From Plantago ovata (taxonomy: Eukaryota; Streptophyta; Magnoliopsida; Lamiales; Plantaginaceae), in NCBI GenBank assembly GCA_028274465.1, contig CM051455.1, forward strand, positions 53,772,738 through 53,836,737: a stretch of DNA of 64,000 nt, read 5' to 3'. A model generated the notes under the pieces. That model did not search any database. It was not told the DNA's origin and saw only the letters and a list, made by a program, of their open reading frames with translations. Below, in pieces: positions 36,191 to 47,700 of the stretch; position 1 is the first letter of the stretch; every line of letters begins with the position of its first letter. Both the position numbers and the translations under genes were made by a program.

Positions 36191-36504
36191 AAGACAAGAA
36201 AACTCGTTATTATCTCAAAGAAAGCAAAGATGAAAGAAGTATAACTTATTAACTAAAAGAAACTAACTAAAAGAAACGACATAACAATAATCTATCATGC
36301 AAGACAATGACTACTAACTAGAAAGAAAGTTAAAGGACAGGGATAGTGCTGCGTATGTGAAACCGTTGGTGGTTGTAACGAATGTCGAGACGATTTCAGG
36401 TGATCACATAATAACCGTACTTGGTCCCATTATAACCACCAACGACATATAACACACTACAACAATACCGCTCTCCATATTAACCATCATTCCAAGTACA
36501 TAAC

Positions 36505-37070
36505 CAAGGTCCAAGGTCGTTTTAGGGTCTCCTAACTTATGAAGTCCAATGTCTAATTCTTTAACTTATAAAGTCCAATGTCCAAGGTCCAAGGTTGTTT
36601 TTAACTTATAATGTCCAATGTTCAAGGTCGTTTTCACTAACTTATCTTATTATAATGTCCAATGTCCAAGTTTTGCTCGAAATCAATCCATATTAATCCA
36701 ATTTTATGAATAATTACATATATAACTATAAACATCAAATATACTATCCAATAGTCAAAATTAACTAAATAATCTACATTTTCTAAATTAATATTACAAA
36801 CTGAACTATATTAACAGAATTAATTATATTAATTTAAAATCATTAATTTATTATGGAATTATAGCAAATTAAAAGAAAAATTGTCCAAAATAATTTACTT
36901 TTATCAATAATTACATATTTAACTATAAAAATCAAATATACTATCCAATAGTCAAAATTAACTAAATAATCTTCATTAATATTACAAAATGATCTATATT
37001 AACAGAATTAATTATATTAATTTAAACTCATTATTTATTTTGGAATTACAGCAAATTAAAAGCAAACTTA
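36505..37070. repeat. AT-rich tandem repeats in the CACTA interior
   Basis: 36505-36670 holds about five copies of CTTATAAAGTCCAATGTCCA or a variant. 36709-37070 holds two copies of a 197-bp unit (sharing ATACTATCCAATAGTCAAAA, TATTAACAGAATTAATTATA and GGAATTA(T/C)AGCAAATTAAAAG). No coding capacity. Confidence 0.85.
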
Positions 37071-37659
37071 ATTTTAAAAAAAACAGTATAGGGTAAAATT
37101 AATAAAATTAACGAAATTAACAATTAATTTAAACTAAATAAATTCAGTTTATTTAATTTTATTAGATTAAAAAATATGTTAATTTAAATTACTTACCTAA
37201 ATTAAGCAAAATTAGGCAAATTAACAAAATTGAGCTAAAAATTAGTACAATTAACGAAATTAAGAGAATTGATCTTAATTACAAAAAACAAAAAAAAAAA
37301 CCCAAAAATTAGGGTTTTAGGGTTTAGCAAAATTATCAGCATAATTAACAAATTGGGAGTGGAGGTGAAGTAATAACTAACCTGGAAGAAGTGGTGGTGA
37401 AGTAGTGGAGACGGAGAAGATCCGGAGTGGTGGTGGCGGTGGAGACGGAGTGATGGCCGCGGTGGAGACGAGTGGTAGACAGAGGAGAGAAGAGTGGTGG
37501 CCGCAGCAAATTGGGGTGGCTATGTCGCCGGCTAGTGGTGGCTGACCGTGTTAATTTTGGGGGAAGACTTTCGATTGAATGAAAGATGAAATGAAAATGG
37601 GAGAAAATGAAATGAAGAAGAAGAGAACCGATCTGGTCTCTTATATCGGGTTTAGTCAA
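37071..37659 (-). other. CACTA upstream region, candidate 5'-UTR exon
   Basis: 37345-37659 on the - strand is Ser/Thr/Pro/His-rich in one frame and ends near a possible CCAGGTTAGT donor at about 37385. It lies upstream of the coiled-coil ORF and may be its leader exon. No domain recognised. Confidence 0.3.
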
Positions 37660-37930
37660 ATCTATCCGTGGCTAACCTTTTTTTATTTCTTTTCTTTTTT
37701 AAATTTGTATATTCTAGTAACAGATAAAATATATCCGTTACAACTTTAGAAACGGATAAATTATCCGTGTCTACGCTAGTCACAGTGAAATTCTATCCGT
37801 GGCTAAACCACACGAACTCGAGCCTAGCTGGACAGGCACGAACTGAGCGTCCAGACTCAGTTCGTTCCTATCCGTGGCTAAAACACCGATTAATGACTAG
37901 TTTAGCCACGGATAGTATCCGTCGCTTAAA
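37660..37930. repeat. CACTA subterminal repeat array, right end
   Basis: Copies of TATCCGTGGCTAAA at about 37664, 37793 and 37868, the complement TAGCCACGGATAG at 37903, and variants (ATATCCGTTACAA, TATCCGTGTCTA, TATCCGTCGCT) mirror the left array. Confidence 0.85.
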
Positions 37931-37961
37931 GTGGTGGTTATTTCAGGGAATTCTTGTAGTG

Positions 37962-39196
37962 GTAAAAGCTTTTACTTTAAATATGGAACAACCTGACTCT
38001 GTTATTTGGCCACATGATAAATCAGGGAAACTTACTATCAAATCTGCTTATAACTTGCTTTGGGATGATAGTTTTATAAGACCCTTATGGCCTTGGAAAA
38101 GATTTTGGCAACTAAATCTTTTACCTAGAATGGGGTTCTTTGTCTGGATTGTGTTACACAATCGATTAGCTACAGTTGATAGACTTTTGAGGTTTATTGT
38201 CATTGACTCTTCTGTTTGCTCTGTGTAATTCTGATGATGAAACTCATTCACATATCTTGTTTAATTGTCCTTCTTTTAGCTGGTTCAGGCAATTAGTGAT
38301 GATTCAGTTGTCTGATAATGTTGTTGATCCTTTATCCTATGCTATCACATCGCTGCACATGAACTCTGATGCACAAATTAATATTTGCTTAGTTGCTTAT
38401 ATTTGTTGGCAGGTCAGGAACAATTTTTTGTTTAAACATGAGCAAGTAAACCAAAGATATTTATATCATAAGTTCTTGAGTTTGAAGAAAGATCTATTGG
38501 TTGCTTTCCCTACTAATAGTACTACACCAACTGAGATTGTGTTATGCACTTGGAAACCTGATCCAGACTTTACATACTGTTTGAATATTGATGCTTCAGT
38601 TATGGGAAATCCTAGGAAAACTGGGTTGGGTAGCATAATTTGAACTAACACTGGTGGCTTTGTCAAAGCATCTTGTGCCTTTGCAGGGTATACAGATAAC
38701 TCTACTGCAGAATTGCTAGCTCTTAAACAAGGCTTACAACTTGTGGTTCAGATGAATATTCAGTCTATTATCATACAAACTGACTCATATTTTGTGGCTT
38801 CTTGTTTCCACAAGAATAGCAAAGGGATAATGATGCAGAAGGTAGCATGGAATCACATGAACCCGGTGCAGGAAATCAGAAAGCTTCTTGACGTTGTGAA
38901 CAACTTGAAAATCAACTGTGTTTTCAGAGAATGTAATACAGTGGCAAACCTCTTATCTAAACTTAGTAGTAGCTATGATGTTGATCCCTATCTTTTGTCT
39001 AAAATTCCAGAACAAACTCTGAGCTCAGCTCGTTCTGGACAAGTAGTTTTTGTTGATTTCCCTAGCTGGCTTGGTTATGTACTAGCCACTGATCTGAACT
39101 CTATAGCAACTCGTTTAGAATCCCTCTATGAACTCTAGTAGTGTAATGTTTAGTTTTAATGAAGTTTGCTTTATTCAAAAAAAAAAAAAAAAAACC
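37962..39196 (+). pseudogene. LINE ORF2, part 2: zf-RVT and RNase H domains
   Basis: It resumes as VKAFTLNMEQPDSVIWPHD and KSGKLTIKSAYNLLW, then WPWKRFWQLNLLPRMGFFVW (zf-RVT region) and DETHSHILFNCPSFSWFRQL after a frame change near 38220. The RNase H domain begins YCLNIDASV near 38577 and continues STAELLALKQGLQLVVQMNI, IIIQTDSYFVAS and RECNTVANLLSKL. A TGA at 38641 follows GLGSII, where Arg (CGA) is common. The 3' UTR and poly(A) tract follow, ending at 39194. Confidence 0.88.
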
Positions 39197-39363
39197 TATA
39201 AACTTTAATTACATATTTTAAAAAAGAAGATTACATCTATATAATTTAGAAGTAATGTTTTGGTAAGAAAGCACAAGCTCTTCTCCATGTCCAAATGCAA
39301 ATAGCCTTTGGGTAGCAAGTGCCTGTTGCAGACATGTTCGCCAAAAGAGTGAACCATAAACAT

Positions 39364-39570
39364 ACTTCCTCCATTTTTGTAGTTACTTCCTAAGTGGTAA
39401 AAATTATCAATTTTAAGGAATAATATTAAAGAATTGATTTGTATGAGTATTTAATTGTGAAATGGTGATAAAGTATGATATAGATTGAAAAATTAGTTAT
39501 AAAGAAGAAGAGATAAATAATAAAAATTGATAAGTGGTTTGAATTTTTTTTCAAATTTGGGTTAGGTAAG
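39364..39570. mobile_element. Truncated Stowaway-like MITE
   Basis: Starts TACTTCCTCCATTTTTGTAG and follows the reverse complement of the 3862-4126 copy (CTTCCTAAGTGGTAAAAATT, TATCAATTTTAAGGAATAAT) before similarity ends near 39570. The far terminus is missing. Confidence 0.75.
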
Positions 39571-40204
39571 TTTAGCTTCCACTAGTGGTTTAGCTGGGCT
39601 CCTGTCAAGTGCTGAGATGTAATTACAATTTACAAGCACGTTGACATGTGAATTGGTGCCACAACGAAACAACACATATATATACTGAACAATATTGCTG
39701 CCACTATCATGTCAAAGAAACCAATTAAGATGAATGATACTTTGTCAAAGAGCATTAGAAACGATCCTTCCCCTGTCAAAATACCCACAAGAAACACAAA
39801 ACCAAGAACACCACCAAGTAGGAATTACTATATAGGATCAAGAATTCCAGTTACGGCTCCAAAGGCACCAATATATAAGTTCTAGCTTCATATCAAAAAA
39901 GAAAAAACAAGATAAGTTCGAGTTTCATAACAAATAGCAAACTAACAAAATCAGTACGAAGCTAGCTAGATAGATCAGAGGCAAAGATCAATCATTCTGT
40001 AAAAAGTAAAAACAGAATGGAAATGCTAATGCATTAAGATCTTGCAATGAATCCACCAAGCAAATTAAGACAAAGTACATAATAGACAGACACATGGTTC
40101 TAGAAGCCAGCAAGGTTAATTTGCCTTGCTCATAAAGCTACAATTCAGGTCAAAATAAAGCCTTCACAAAATTAAGTTCATCAACATATAGATCGATCTA
40201 GTAC
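39571..40204. other. Intergenic spacer
   Basis: No gene supported. The part next to 40205 is likely 3' UTR of the F-box gene and resembles the spacer around 24340-24540 (AGACAAAGTACATAATAGAC shared), so it was duplicated with the gene. Confidence 0.45.
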
Positions 40205-42198
40205 TCATTCATCTCTGACTGCATGGCAAATCGTTAACCTCGTTGAACATTTAGGAAATGTTGATAGCTGCTCCATAATTTCACTCGCACGTGAAAAGAC
40301 TCTCTCACCATATTTGGAGAGAGCTGAAATAGAAATAGTCTTCAGCTGTAATCCGTTCTTCAACAAGAACTTCTCGAAACCAAATGTTGGTTCTGTACAC
40401 TCACTAGTGTATTTAACCATGACTTGTTCCAGCTGATTTACAACACAGGTAGGTGAAGATTCGACCGATTCATAATCATAGTCATCCTTGTCCTGATGGG
40501 TAAAACATAGCACAAACCTTATAAGCCCCAAAACAAAATGAAAAGTGAACGGAGAGTATGTAATCATCACGAGATCAATGACTTGCTTACCATAAGAACA
40601 TCAAGACATTTCAGAAATGGAGCTACAGAGAGTAACTCGAGTAGTCCTTCAGCATCAAAAACAAAATTATGTCTTCCGTCGTACGAAAGCACAAGCTCTT
40701 CCAGTTTGTGGAACCTTGGAAGAGGAAGTCCTAATTTTGTTATCCCAAGAATCTACAGGAGAGATTTTCAAAAGAAACAGATGTTAAAAACACGAAATAA
40801 TGGCTTCATACACTGAAGAGTTTGGCGAAACAAGAAAATACTCCACCAGTAATGATGAAGTACTAAAGCCTGATACACTACTACAACATGACAGTGAAAA
40901 TTTTACCAATACAGATACAGAAAATTCTTGCTAACTTCAAGATATCTGAGTCATGAACTCGAATTTGAACATCCTTTTACTCTCAAGCATACCACTTGGC
41001 AAAAGAGAATGAATAGTATGGTTGTTTCAAAAAGTGGAGTGGAGTAACAATTACATATCACTGTCTTGAGCCCATCATAATTCATAAGCTATAGTCAGTC
41101 GTTTGAAACTTAAGCACATACTCTACAACTTGTTTACTAAAACACCAAAATTGCAGACAATAATATTTGGGCATAGAATAAACGTGGCCTGATATATGTT
41201 ACTATCTAAAAAAACAAAAAAAATTGAAAAAAGGAACAGGAGGAAGAGCTTACAGGTTGAGCGTGTTGTATTGTCAAACACTTAACATCTGAGAGTTCTC
41301 TCAATAATTTTCGAACTTGTAGACCACACTTCTGTAGTGAAGAAAAATCCTTTAACAACAACTGGTAGCACCCTAAACTTGCTTTAACAACAGTTGAACC
41401 AGTAACAATAATGTTTTCAGGAAACAGATAAGCAATTGCTTCAAACTTAGCAAGCATTGGCCCGACAACTTTGATTGAATATTGTGCTTCATCCAAGAAA
41501 AGTTCACTTGAAGAGCTGAATGTAGTCAATGAAGGAGCATCAATTTCCACAAACTTCACATTCAACCATCTACACAAATCTAGCTCAAGTGTTTCCAGAA
41601 GGGGCAAGGTAAAAGTTATAGTGTCTGTCTTAGAGTTGTCATTCACAATACCAATCTGGAAAAGAGTCAAATGTTTTAGTCTGAGAAAACAAGTCCTAGC
41701 AGAAACTTTGAACATGGCATCTTCCAGAATCATATTTTTCACATTTGAGCAGTTTAGAATGCTGGGGGGCAAGGTGACGTCTTTATATTCATCCAATAGT
41801 TCAAGTTCAAGATTCTCGACGTTTGGCCCCATAATAGACGATATCCATGGTATCATGCGACTTGCTCCAGTAACTCCACAACTATTAAACCTCAGAGTGA
41901 GCCTCCTTACAATCTGTACGTGAGAAAGTACTCGTTTGACAGTATTGAAAAAGTTCTCTATCTCTTCTTCCTTAAGATTATCCTTGAATAAAATAAGATC
42001 CACGTTGTGCATCAATGTCCACTTAAGTTTCCAATCTTTGGACAAGACACACGTACGCGTTGCATCTTTTGTGGGCAGGCAAGACAAAATATTACCTAAA
42101 ACACCTTCTGGTAAATTACTAAGGCGATCTCTACAGTTGGCCTTGTTACAATGATGTTTCTTATATGGACCTGCAGTAACTCGAGTGCAGTTACTCAT
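40205..42198 (-). CDS. F-box/LRR/FBD protein (464 aa)
   Basis: Exons 42198-41254, 40752-40591 and 40492-40205 (945+162+288 nt), phase 0 throughout, the same layout as the gene at 26746-28524. The F-box (about 24-62) reads RLSNLPEGVLGNILSCLP then TKDATRTCVLSKDWKLKW. LRRs include VENLELELLDEY, RLKHLTLFQIGI and LPLLETLELDLC. The FBD tail reads QLEQVMVKYTSECTEP, FEKFLLKNGLQLKTISIS and LSTFPKCSTRLTI. Likely role: substrate receptor of an SCF ubiquitin ligase, target unknown. The start MSNCTRVTAG is the only upstream Met in frame. The open frame and intact splice sites suggest a working gene. It is the nearest intact relative of the broken copy at 24540-26215. Confidence 0.9.
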
Positions 42199-42297
42199 GA
42201 CTTCCCTAGCAACCTTAAATCCAAAACGACATCACCTGCCAACCTGAAATGCAAAAAGAAGAAACATATGTAACCCTTAGAAAATACTCAAGTTTAG

Positions 42298-42560
42298 ACC
42301 AGGGTTGCCTGATTTGCTCAACCCCTTGGAGAATCGTGACCGGGAATGAGCGTTCCCGACCTGAGTGCGGAAGCGCTCTGATTCCCTCTGGTTCGCGATC
42401 CGACTCTCCATTTTGAGCGAGTTGAATAAATGAAGGTAAAAGAGCTAAATGGACAGAATGTAATTCTCTGCTGGCGCTCTGATTCTCCAGAAGACTCATT
42501 CAGAATCAATTCTCTCAACATAATGAGAGAATCGAGTGGCGCGAATCAGGCAAGCCTGGT
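42298..42560. mobile_element. MITE with CCAGG(G/C)TTGCCTGATT termini
   Basis: Starts ACCAGGGTTGCCTGATTTGC and ends GCGAATCAGGCAAGCCTGGT. The 19-20 bp terminal repeats differ at a few bases. The 263-bp element lies 100 bp upstream of the F-box gene start. No target duplication is clear. Confidence 0.75.
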
Positions 42561-43464
42561 ATAGAAATGAATATTTGATAAATAAAATCCTCTAAATGCT
42601 TAACCATATGTTTCAACATAGAAGAAACAAACACAAGCAAAATGGCTGAAAATGAACCATACAGAGTCGAAAATCAGACATATAAACTAGACCAGTATAT
42701 ATACAATTCATAAATCAGGATCAATCAATGGATTTTAAACTCAGATTCTATTCAACCAAGGGGGAAGTAAACAAAGAAAGAAAGCAAGCAACAACATACC
42801 AGAACAGAAGAAGATTGAGACGGGATGGCCGATCGTTGAATTAGGTTTTCATCTGTCAAAAAAAGATGAGGTTTTGAGTTATGCTGCTAATTAGCTGAAT
42901 TAGCAGCTACACTCATATTCCATTTCAGTCTCCAGGTTCAAATTTTTGGGAAATTAACGTTTACTCCCTAGTGTTATCAAAAATTACATATCAAACGCAA
43001 ATCAATTTGAAATTCGAATTTCAAATCCTTCAAAGCTCATAAAATCAACATCCAAACACCTCAAAAGACCACGACCTGTTGTGTGAAGTTCCTAGAGTTT
43101 GTTGCTGTCGAGATTAATTAGTCTAGTCTATCAGTTTAGTTTAGTAATTATCTTCATGATCTTGATGTACTCTTCATATGTATATATAAACACAAGTACG
43201 TATTGCATCCTTTACAGATACCATTGGCGATGATCTACCCAAAACCAAAACAGAGAGTATGACTCGATAAAGCTTTATGACCTGGGCGGGAAATTTAATT
43301 GGCCGAGAAAATATGAAGAACGTCGATTCTCAACCCAGAAAATCGAATTGAATTTCAGCCAGGGCCAAGATCGATATAGATGATCCCCAAGTTGCGACTC
43401 CAGTGGAGTCTCATCTTTCCCAAGCTCAACTGATGAGCTCAAGCTCAATTCATATTATATTACT
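42561..43464. other. Intergenic spacer
   Basis: No gene supported. Confidence 0.4.
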
Positions 43465-43701
43465 TACTCCGTCCCGGTCAATGTTTCCCATATTGTTTTG
43501 TTAATTGTTTTTCGGACAAAAACTACTATTAAATTACAAATTGAACAAAATTCGAAAAAATTATATGTAAAAAGTATACCATTTATACTAATTTAACATA
43601 ATTTTTATAATTTTTTTCTTCGATATAATATAGAAACAATTTACAATCGAAAAAAAGTCAACAAAATGAAATGGGAAGCATTGACCGGGACGGAGGAAGT
43701 A
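43465..43701. mobile_element. Stowaway-like MITE
   Basis: Starts TACTCCGTCCCGGTCAATGT and ends TTGACCGGGACGGAGGAAGTA, with inner complementary arms (TTGTTTTGTTAA against AAAGTCAACAAAATG). 237 bp. Confidence 0.85.
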
Positions 43702-43774
43702 TCTTTTTTCTTTTTTCAATTTTTTGTCTTTATTTGTTGTGTTGATCGGTATCTCAAAAAAGAATTGTTGTGTT

Positions 43775-44275
43775 GGTCCGGAGCTGATAAACAGCTCCAA
43801 TCAGAGTTGTTAACAGCTCCGGTCAGGAGCTGTTAATAGCCCTGTCCGGAGCTGTTATCAGCTCCGGTCGGTCAGGAGCTTTTGTTTATTTTGTTTTAAT
43901 CTTTGGGGTTATTTTTGGAACAAAACTTTAATTGGGGATTTTTAGAATAAATATTAGTTCATTTTCAAATTTATAAAATTTTTGTGATTAATTTGAAATA
44001 TATTAAAGTTAATTTTGTACAATAAAATAACTTAGAGGCAAATGTGTAAATAATGCAAACTTAAATTGTTTGTTTCATGTCAAAAATTGGAATTCTGGTA
44101 GGGGTAAAAACGTAACTTCCAGCCCTTAATTCGAAAAAGTCAAGTTCGTGGGGTTATCTGTAATTGTTTTTGTCTAATATTGGGGTACATCTAATTGTTC
44201 AACTAAAAGGGTAAGATATGTTATTAACCAAACTAACAGGGAGTAGAGGCATATTACCCTAAAAATTATAAAAGG
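43775..44275. repeat. AGCTCCGG palindromic cluster and flanking repeat, probable MITE
   Basis: 43780-43880 holds several facing copies of CCGGAGCTG and CAGCTCCGGTCAGGAGCTGTT. The far side (44160-44270) reads CTAATTGTTCAACTAAAAGG and GGGAGTAGAGGCATATTACC, resembling the right arm of the MITE at 56741-57589, whose centre has a similar palindrome cluster. The left terminus was not found. Confidence 0.5.
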
Positions 44276-44882
44276 TCTCTCTTCCTACCTGCATTTTAAA
44301 TATAGTCAATTTTTTTCTAAATTAATACTCAATTTTATAAATTCCTAAATATAGTCAATCTTTTCCTGAAACACATTTGAATTAAATTACTTTATTCAAT
44401 CCTAAACAGTTATGGGGCTTTCTATTCTCAGGTCGCCTTCGTACCGACCTGAGAACAGGTCTCCACTAGATTGCTGCCACATGTCACTTGATTTAATCTC
44501 GTCCCTTCATTTTGGTTCAAAGCTAATTTTCGGGACGATCTATTAAAAATCATATTTTTTAATTAAAAACAATCACTTAAATTATAAGTTGACTACAATA
44601 CCCTTTTTTATATCTATTTTATATTGAATAAAATTATTTTTTCAAAATTAAAATTCTAATTAATCATCAATGGTTAATTTAATTTAATTTAATTAAACAT
44701 AACAAATAAACATTCGATCGATATTCATCTAAGAATACGAATAACCCTAATTGATTATCCCCAAGTTTCTTCTTCGTCGGAGAAGAAGACGGTTAACTTC
44801 ACCCTTATTCACTATCTTTGAACTTACGACTTCCATCTTCATTGAATCTTGCACCGTTGTATGATCAATACAGCTCGGTCTC
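44276..44882. other. Spacer left of the Athila element
   Basis: No gene supported. Confidence 0.4.
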
Positions 44883-46644
44883 TGATGATGTCGTTTTTCA
44901 CCAATTAAATTTGTTTTAAAAGCCAAAGAACACTTATCACTACACAAACTAGAGTGCAATGACAAGTTTTCCCCGAGTGTCGTTCTCTCGGGACCTAACG
45001 TGGCTTTGTTTGTGGTTTTTGCTAGTTATTTCAGACAACGAGTTCAAATGTTTGTAGAATTGCTTTCTTAGAACAAAGCAACGAGAAATCAGATTGTTGT
45101 AATCAAGTTTGGAAAACGGTTGGTGGTAGAAATCAAATACACATGCATGGGTTACGAATATGCTCACAAGTTCAGTGCGTAAAACCTTCGATCAAGTCTG
45201 CTAAGCAACTCGTCTAGGTAACTTTCAAGACACACATCATAAAAGACCACTATCAATACTTTAGAGGTGCTTGTCACTAACACCATTTATCTAGCATGCT
45301 GCAAATCTCTAACATACAATCCTATAGCTTTCATTGACCAAGAGTTTGTCACTATACTCAATTCGAATATATTTTATAGGCAACTAAGAATCATATGAAG
45401 GAATTTGCAGCAAGATTGAATCACAATCTCATGTAAGCATAAACATAACCCATAGCATGCATATTCTACATTCTACCACCAACACAAAGGATTTAGCTAC
45501 TCATGTTCATCAACATAGACATCAAATCATATGAATTGTAAATAGAATACATCAGATTAAACTACTAGACAAGAGATAATGATACAATGTTACCACCAAG
45601 CTGTCACTAATCGGTGGGTATTGATGAAAACCTCTCCGTAGATGAAACAATGGATGAAATCCTATGCCAAAACCTTTAATCCAATCTAAAATACAATATA
45701 ATCTGAGTTTTCTCTCAGTTTTGGGGCTTAGGAGCTCTCCAAAACGAAGCTACCGTTCAAAAGTATCAAAAAAGTAACAGAAGATCAGATCTAAGAAGAA
45801 AAATCCGAAAATGTAACTGCTGCCAAGCGGACCGCCTGGAGAGGCCAAGCGGAGCGCTTGGCAAGCGAAGCGCTTTGGCCCTCCAAGCGCTTCGCTTGGC
45901 TGCTGTGCCAAAGCTCCTGGAAAATGAAGCGGAGCGCTTCGCTATTCCAGGCGCTTAGCTTGGCTCCTAGGCAAATTTTTGTCTTCAAACTCAATCTTTT
46001 TGCCCTCGTACGGCCCTCGGGTGCCTTGGACTCATCCTTCTCGATTGCGAATATACACATTCTCATGTGCACTTGGTTAAACAAAGGAGTCTCTCGTAAC
46101 ATCTTCTACCTGGACCTGGTCAGTGACGATACAATGATGCATGTTATCATACTACAATTGCCCCGTGCCTATGAAACCGAGGGCTTACTATTGTTCACCA
46201 AGCGAGACTTTTCCTCAAGAGAGGGCGAACCAATACTGGCTCTCATCAAACGAAGGAGGGTTCCCTAGAAAGAGAAGACACTCCCCTATTCTACCCAGAC
46301 TCTCAACGAATGAGTCTCCTTCAACCACTTCTTGAATAGCAAGACGAGGGTGGTCAAGAACAGGCCTTGGACAAAGGCGACACGAAACGAAAGATAGAAT
46401 TTACAACTCGATAACTTCACAATAACAAAATATTCACATGACACTTGACACTACGAGACTGCTCTTGGCTTGCAACGACCCTTCTTTTGCTTTTGGGTCT
46501 TATTCTTTATTTTCTTTCTTCTTCTTTTTTTTTTAATTTTCTCTTTTTTTCTTTTCTCTTTTTTTTTTCTTCTTTTCTTTTTCTCTTTCTTTTTTTTTTT
46601 TTTATATATATAGGGGCAAGCAGCAGTACTAAGTGTCAAAAACA
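44883..46644 (-). repeat. 3' LTR of the Athila derivative (inner border uncertain)
   Basis: On + it starts TGATGATGTCGTTTTTCACC. The 781 bp 44883-45663 match the right LTR without a gap. I extend it to 46644 because on the - strand TGTTTTTGACAC there directly follows a polypurine-like GGTTTGGGGAGG, and a TATA box (CCCTATATATATAAAA) lies near 46610. Other possible inner borders are near 46720, 46850 and 47340, next to further copies of the tract. Confidence 0.5.
45833..45960. repeat. Cluster of AAGCGGNNCGCTT short palindromes, in the LTR
   Basis: Contains CAAGCGGACCGCCTGG, CCAAGCGGAGCGCTTGG, CAAGCGAAGCGCTTTGG, CCAAGCGCTTCGCTTGG and similar. The same cassette recurs at 47551-47700 and 49935-50115. 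Confidence 0.85.
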
Positions 46645-47352
46645 CCTCCCCAAACCTATTCGAAAGAATAGGTTTGAGCACAAAGACGAAAAAGAAAAAG
46701 GAAAGACTCTTTTACAAAGACACCTCCCCAAACCTATTCGAAAGAATAGGTTGGGACACAAACAAAAAGAAAAAGAAAAAGGGAAACTTTACAACGACTC
46801 AAAGACGAAAGACAAGATCAATAAGGCAACCCCCTCCCCAAACCTATTCGATAGAATAGGTTTAATACAAGGAATCGCACACCTCACACTACCTCCTTCC
46901 TAGGCATTTGGCAATCTCTAATTGAGGTGAAGAACTTGTCGCCTCTTACGTACATAATTCCACGGGTTACAACCATAGACTCTAACATGCATCATTTTAT
47001 AAGGTCATCGTGAACCGCAACAGAAGAAACACCACTCAAGGTGATGTCGAGACTACTAAGCTTAACTAGTCCACATGCGAATGTGACAAACCAAGCGAGA
47101 CAAGCCTCAAACTACTTGCAAAATGATGCAACATACGATCAATGGTCATAAACACTTAGTCTACTCAATAAAAAAGTTCGAAAAAACTTGGCAATAGACT
47201 CCACACAACAACGTGCAACAACTAATCTATGGATGATATGCATGCAAAAACTGAAAAAAAACACGACAAATCACATGAACTTGAGTAAAATCAGGCATGC
47301 ACGAACCACACAAGCATATAGTACTGAAAATCCAATACCCCCTCCCCAAACC
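46645..47352 (-). repeat. Four repeated polypurine-like cassettes
   Basis: On + CCTCCCCAAACCTATTCGAA, then AGAATAGG, occurs at about 46645 and 46722, with a GATAGAATAGG variant at about 46831. A fourth copy, CCCTCCCCAAACCTAAAC, lies at 47340 next to TTGCTCGTCCTCGAGCAA, a palindrome typical of the Athila 3' region. On the - strand each reads AGGTTTGGGGAGG, a plausible primer for plus-strand synthesis. Confidence 0.7.
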
Positions 47353-47550
47353 TAAACTTTTGCTCGTCCTCGAGCAAAGAAAAGTTGATTTAGAAAGAAA
47401 AAATTGGATTGAGAGTACACTTCCCTGAATAAGGTTCGTGTCCAATCTCCTATATATGAGTAGTACCTGAAAGGACTCAAAAAACATGTGAAAACGGGTG
47501 CACAAAGGTGAGAAGAATGGAAAAACGAGGAAAATTTGGGTATAGAGTCC

Positions 47551-47700
47551 AGGCGGACCGCTTGGCGGGAGCCAAGCGGTTCGCTTGTCAAGCGGAGCGC
47601 TTGGGAGGCTCCAGGCGCTTTGCTTGAAATTCCAGTAAGAATGAAATTCTTACTGGAATTCCAAGCGGACCGCTTGGGCTTGCCAGGTGCTTCGCTTGGC
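47551..47700. repeat. Palindrome cluster downstream of the second Athila ORF
   Basis: AAGCGGNNCGCTT-type palindromes flank a 45-bp inverted repeat at 47622-47666 (arms of 21 bp around GAA, one mismatch; arm TTCCAGTAAGAAT). Confidence 0.9.

Larger units (their letters stand above)
33295..37961 (-). mobile_element. CACTA (En/Spm-type) DNA transposon, 4667 bp
   Basis: Begins CACTACAAAAAATC and ends GAATTCTTGTAGTG, inverted CACTA ends. The flanking triplets are ATA (33292-33294) and GTA (37962-37964), a 3-bp target-site duplication with one mismatch. Subterminal regions carry many copies of TAGCCACGGATA in both directions. The coding remnants lie on the - strand. No TNP2-type transposase was found, so the element is probably non-autonomous. 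Confidence 0.88.
30546..39196 (+). mobile_element. 5'-truncated LINE (L1-type with RNase H), split by a CACTA element
   Basis: Flanked by a 15-bp target-site duplication with one mismatch: TATAAACCTTAATTA at 30531-30545 and TATAAACTTTAATTA at 39197-39211. A poly(A) tail ends at 39194. The + strand holds the C-terminus of the endonuclease (about 30550-30800), reverse transcriptase (31027-32560), the connection domain (32554-33294), and then, after the 4.67-kb insertion, zf-RVT and RNase H (37962-39138). Without the insertion the LINE is about 4.0 kb, so it lacks its 5' third or more. Confidence 0.9.

Noticed and set aside
46445-46903. 152-codon + frame rich in Phe and Leu, and its Lys-rich mirror frames
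   Set aside because: Produced by a T-rich tract and repeated cassettes within the Athila LTR region.
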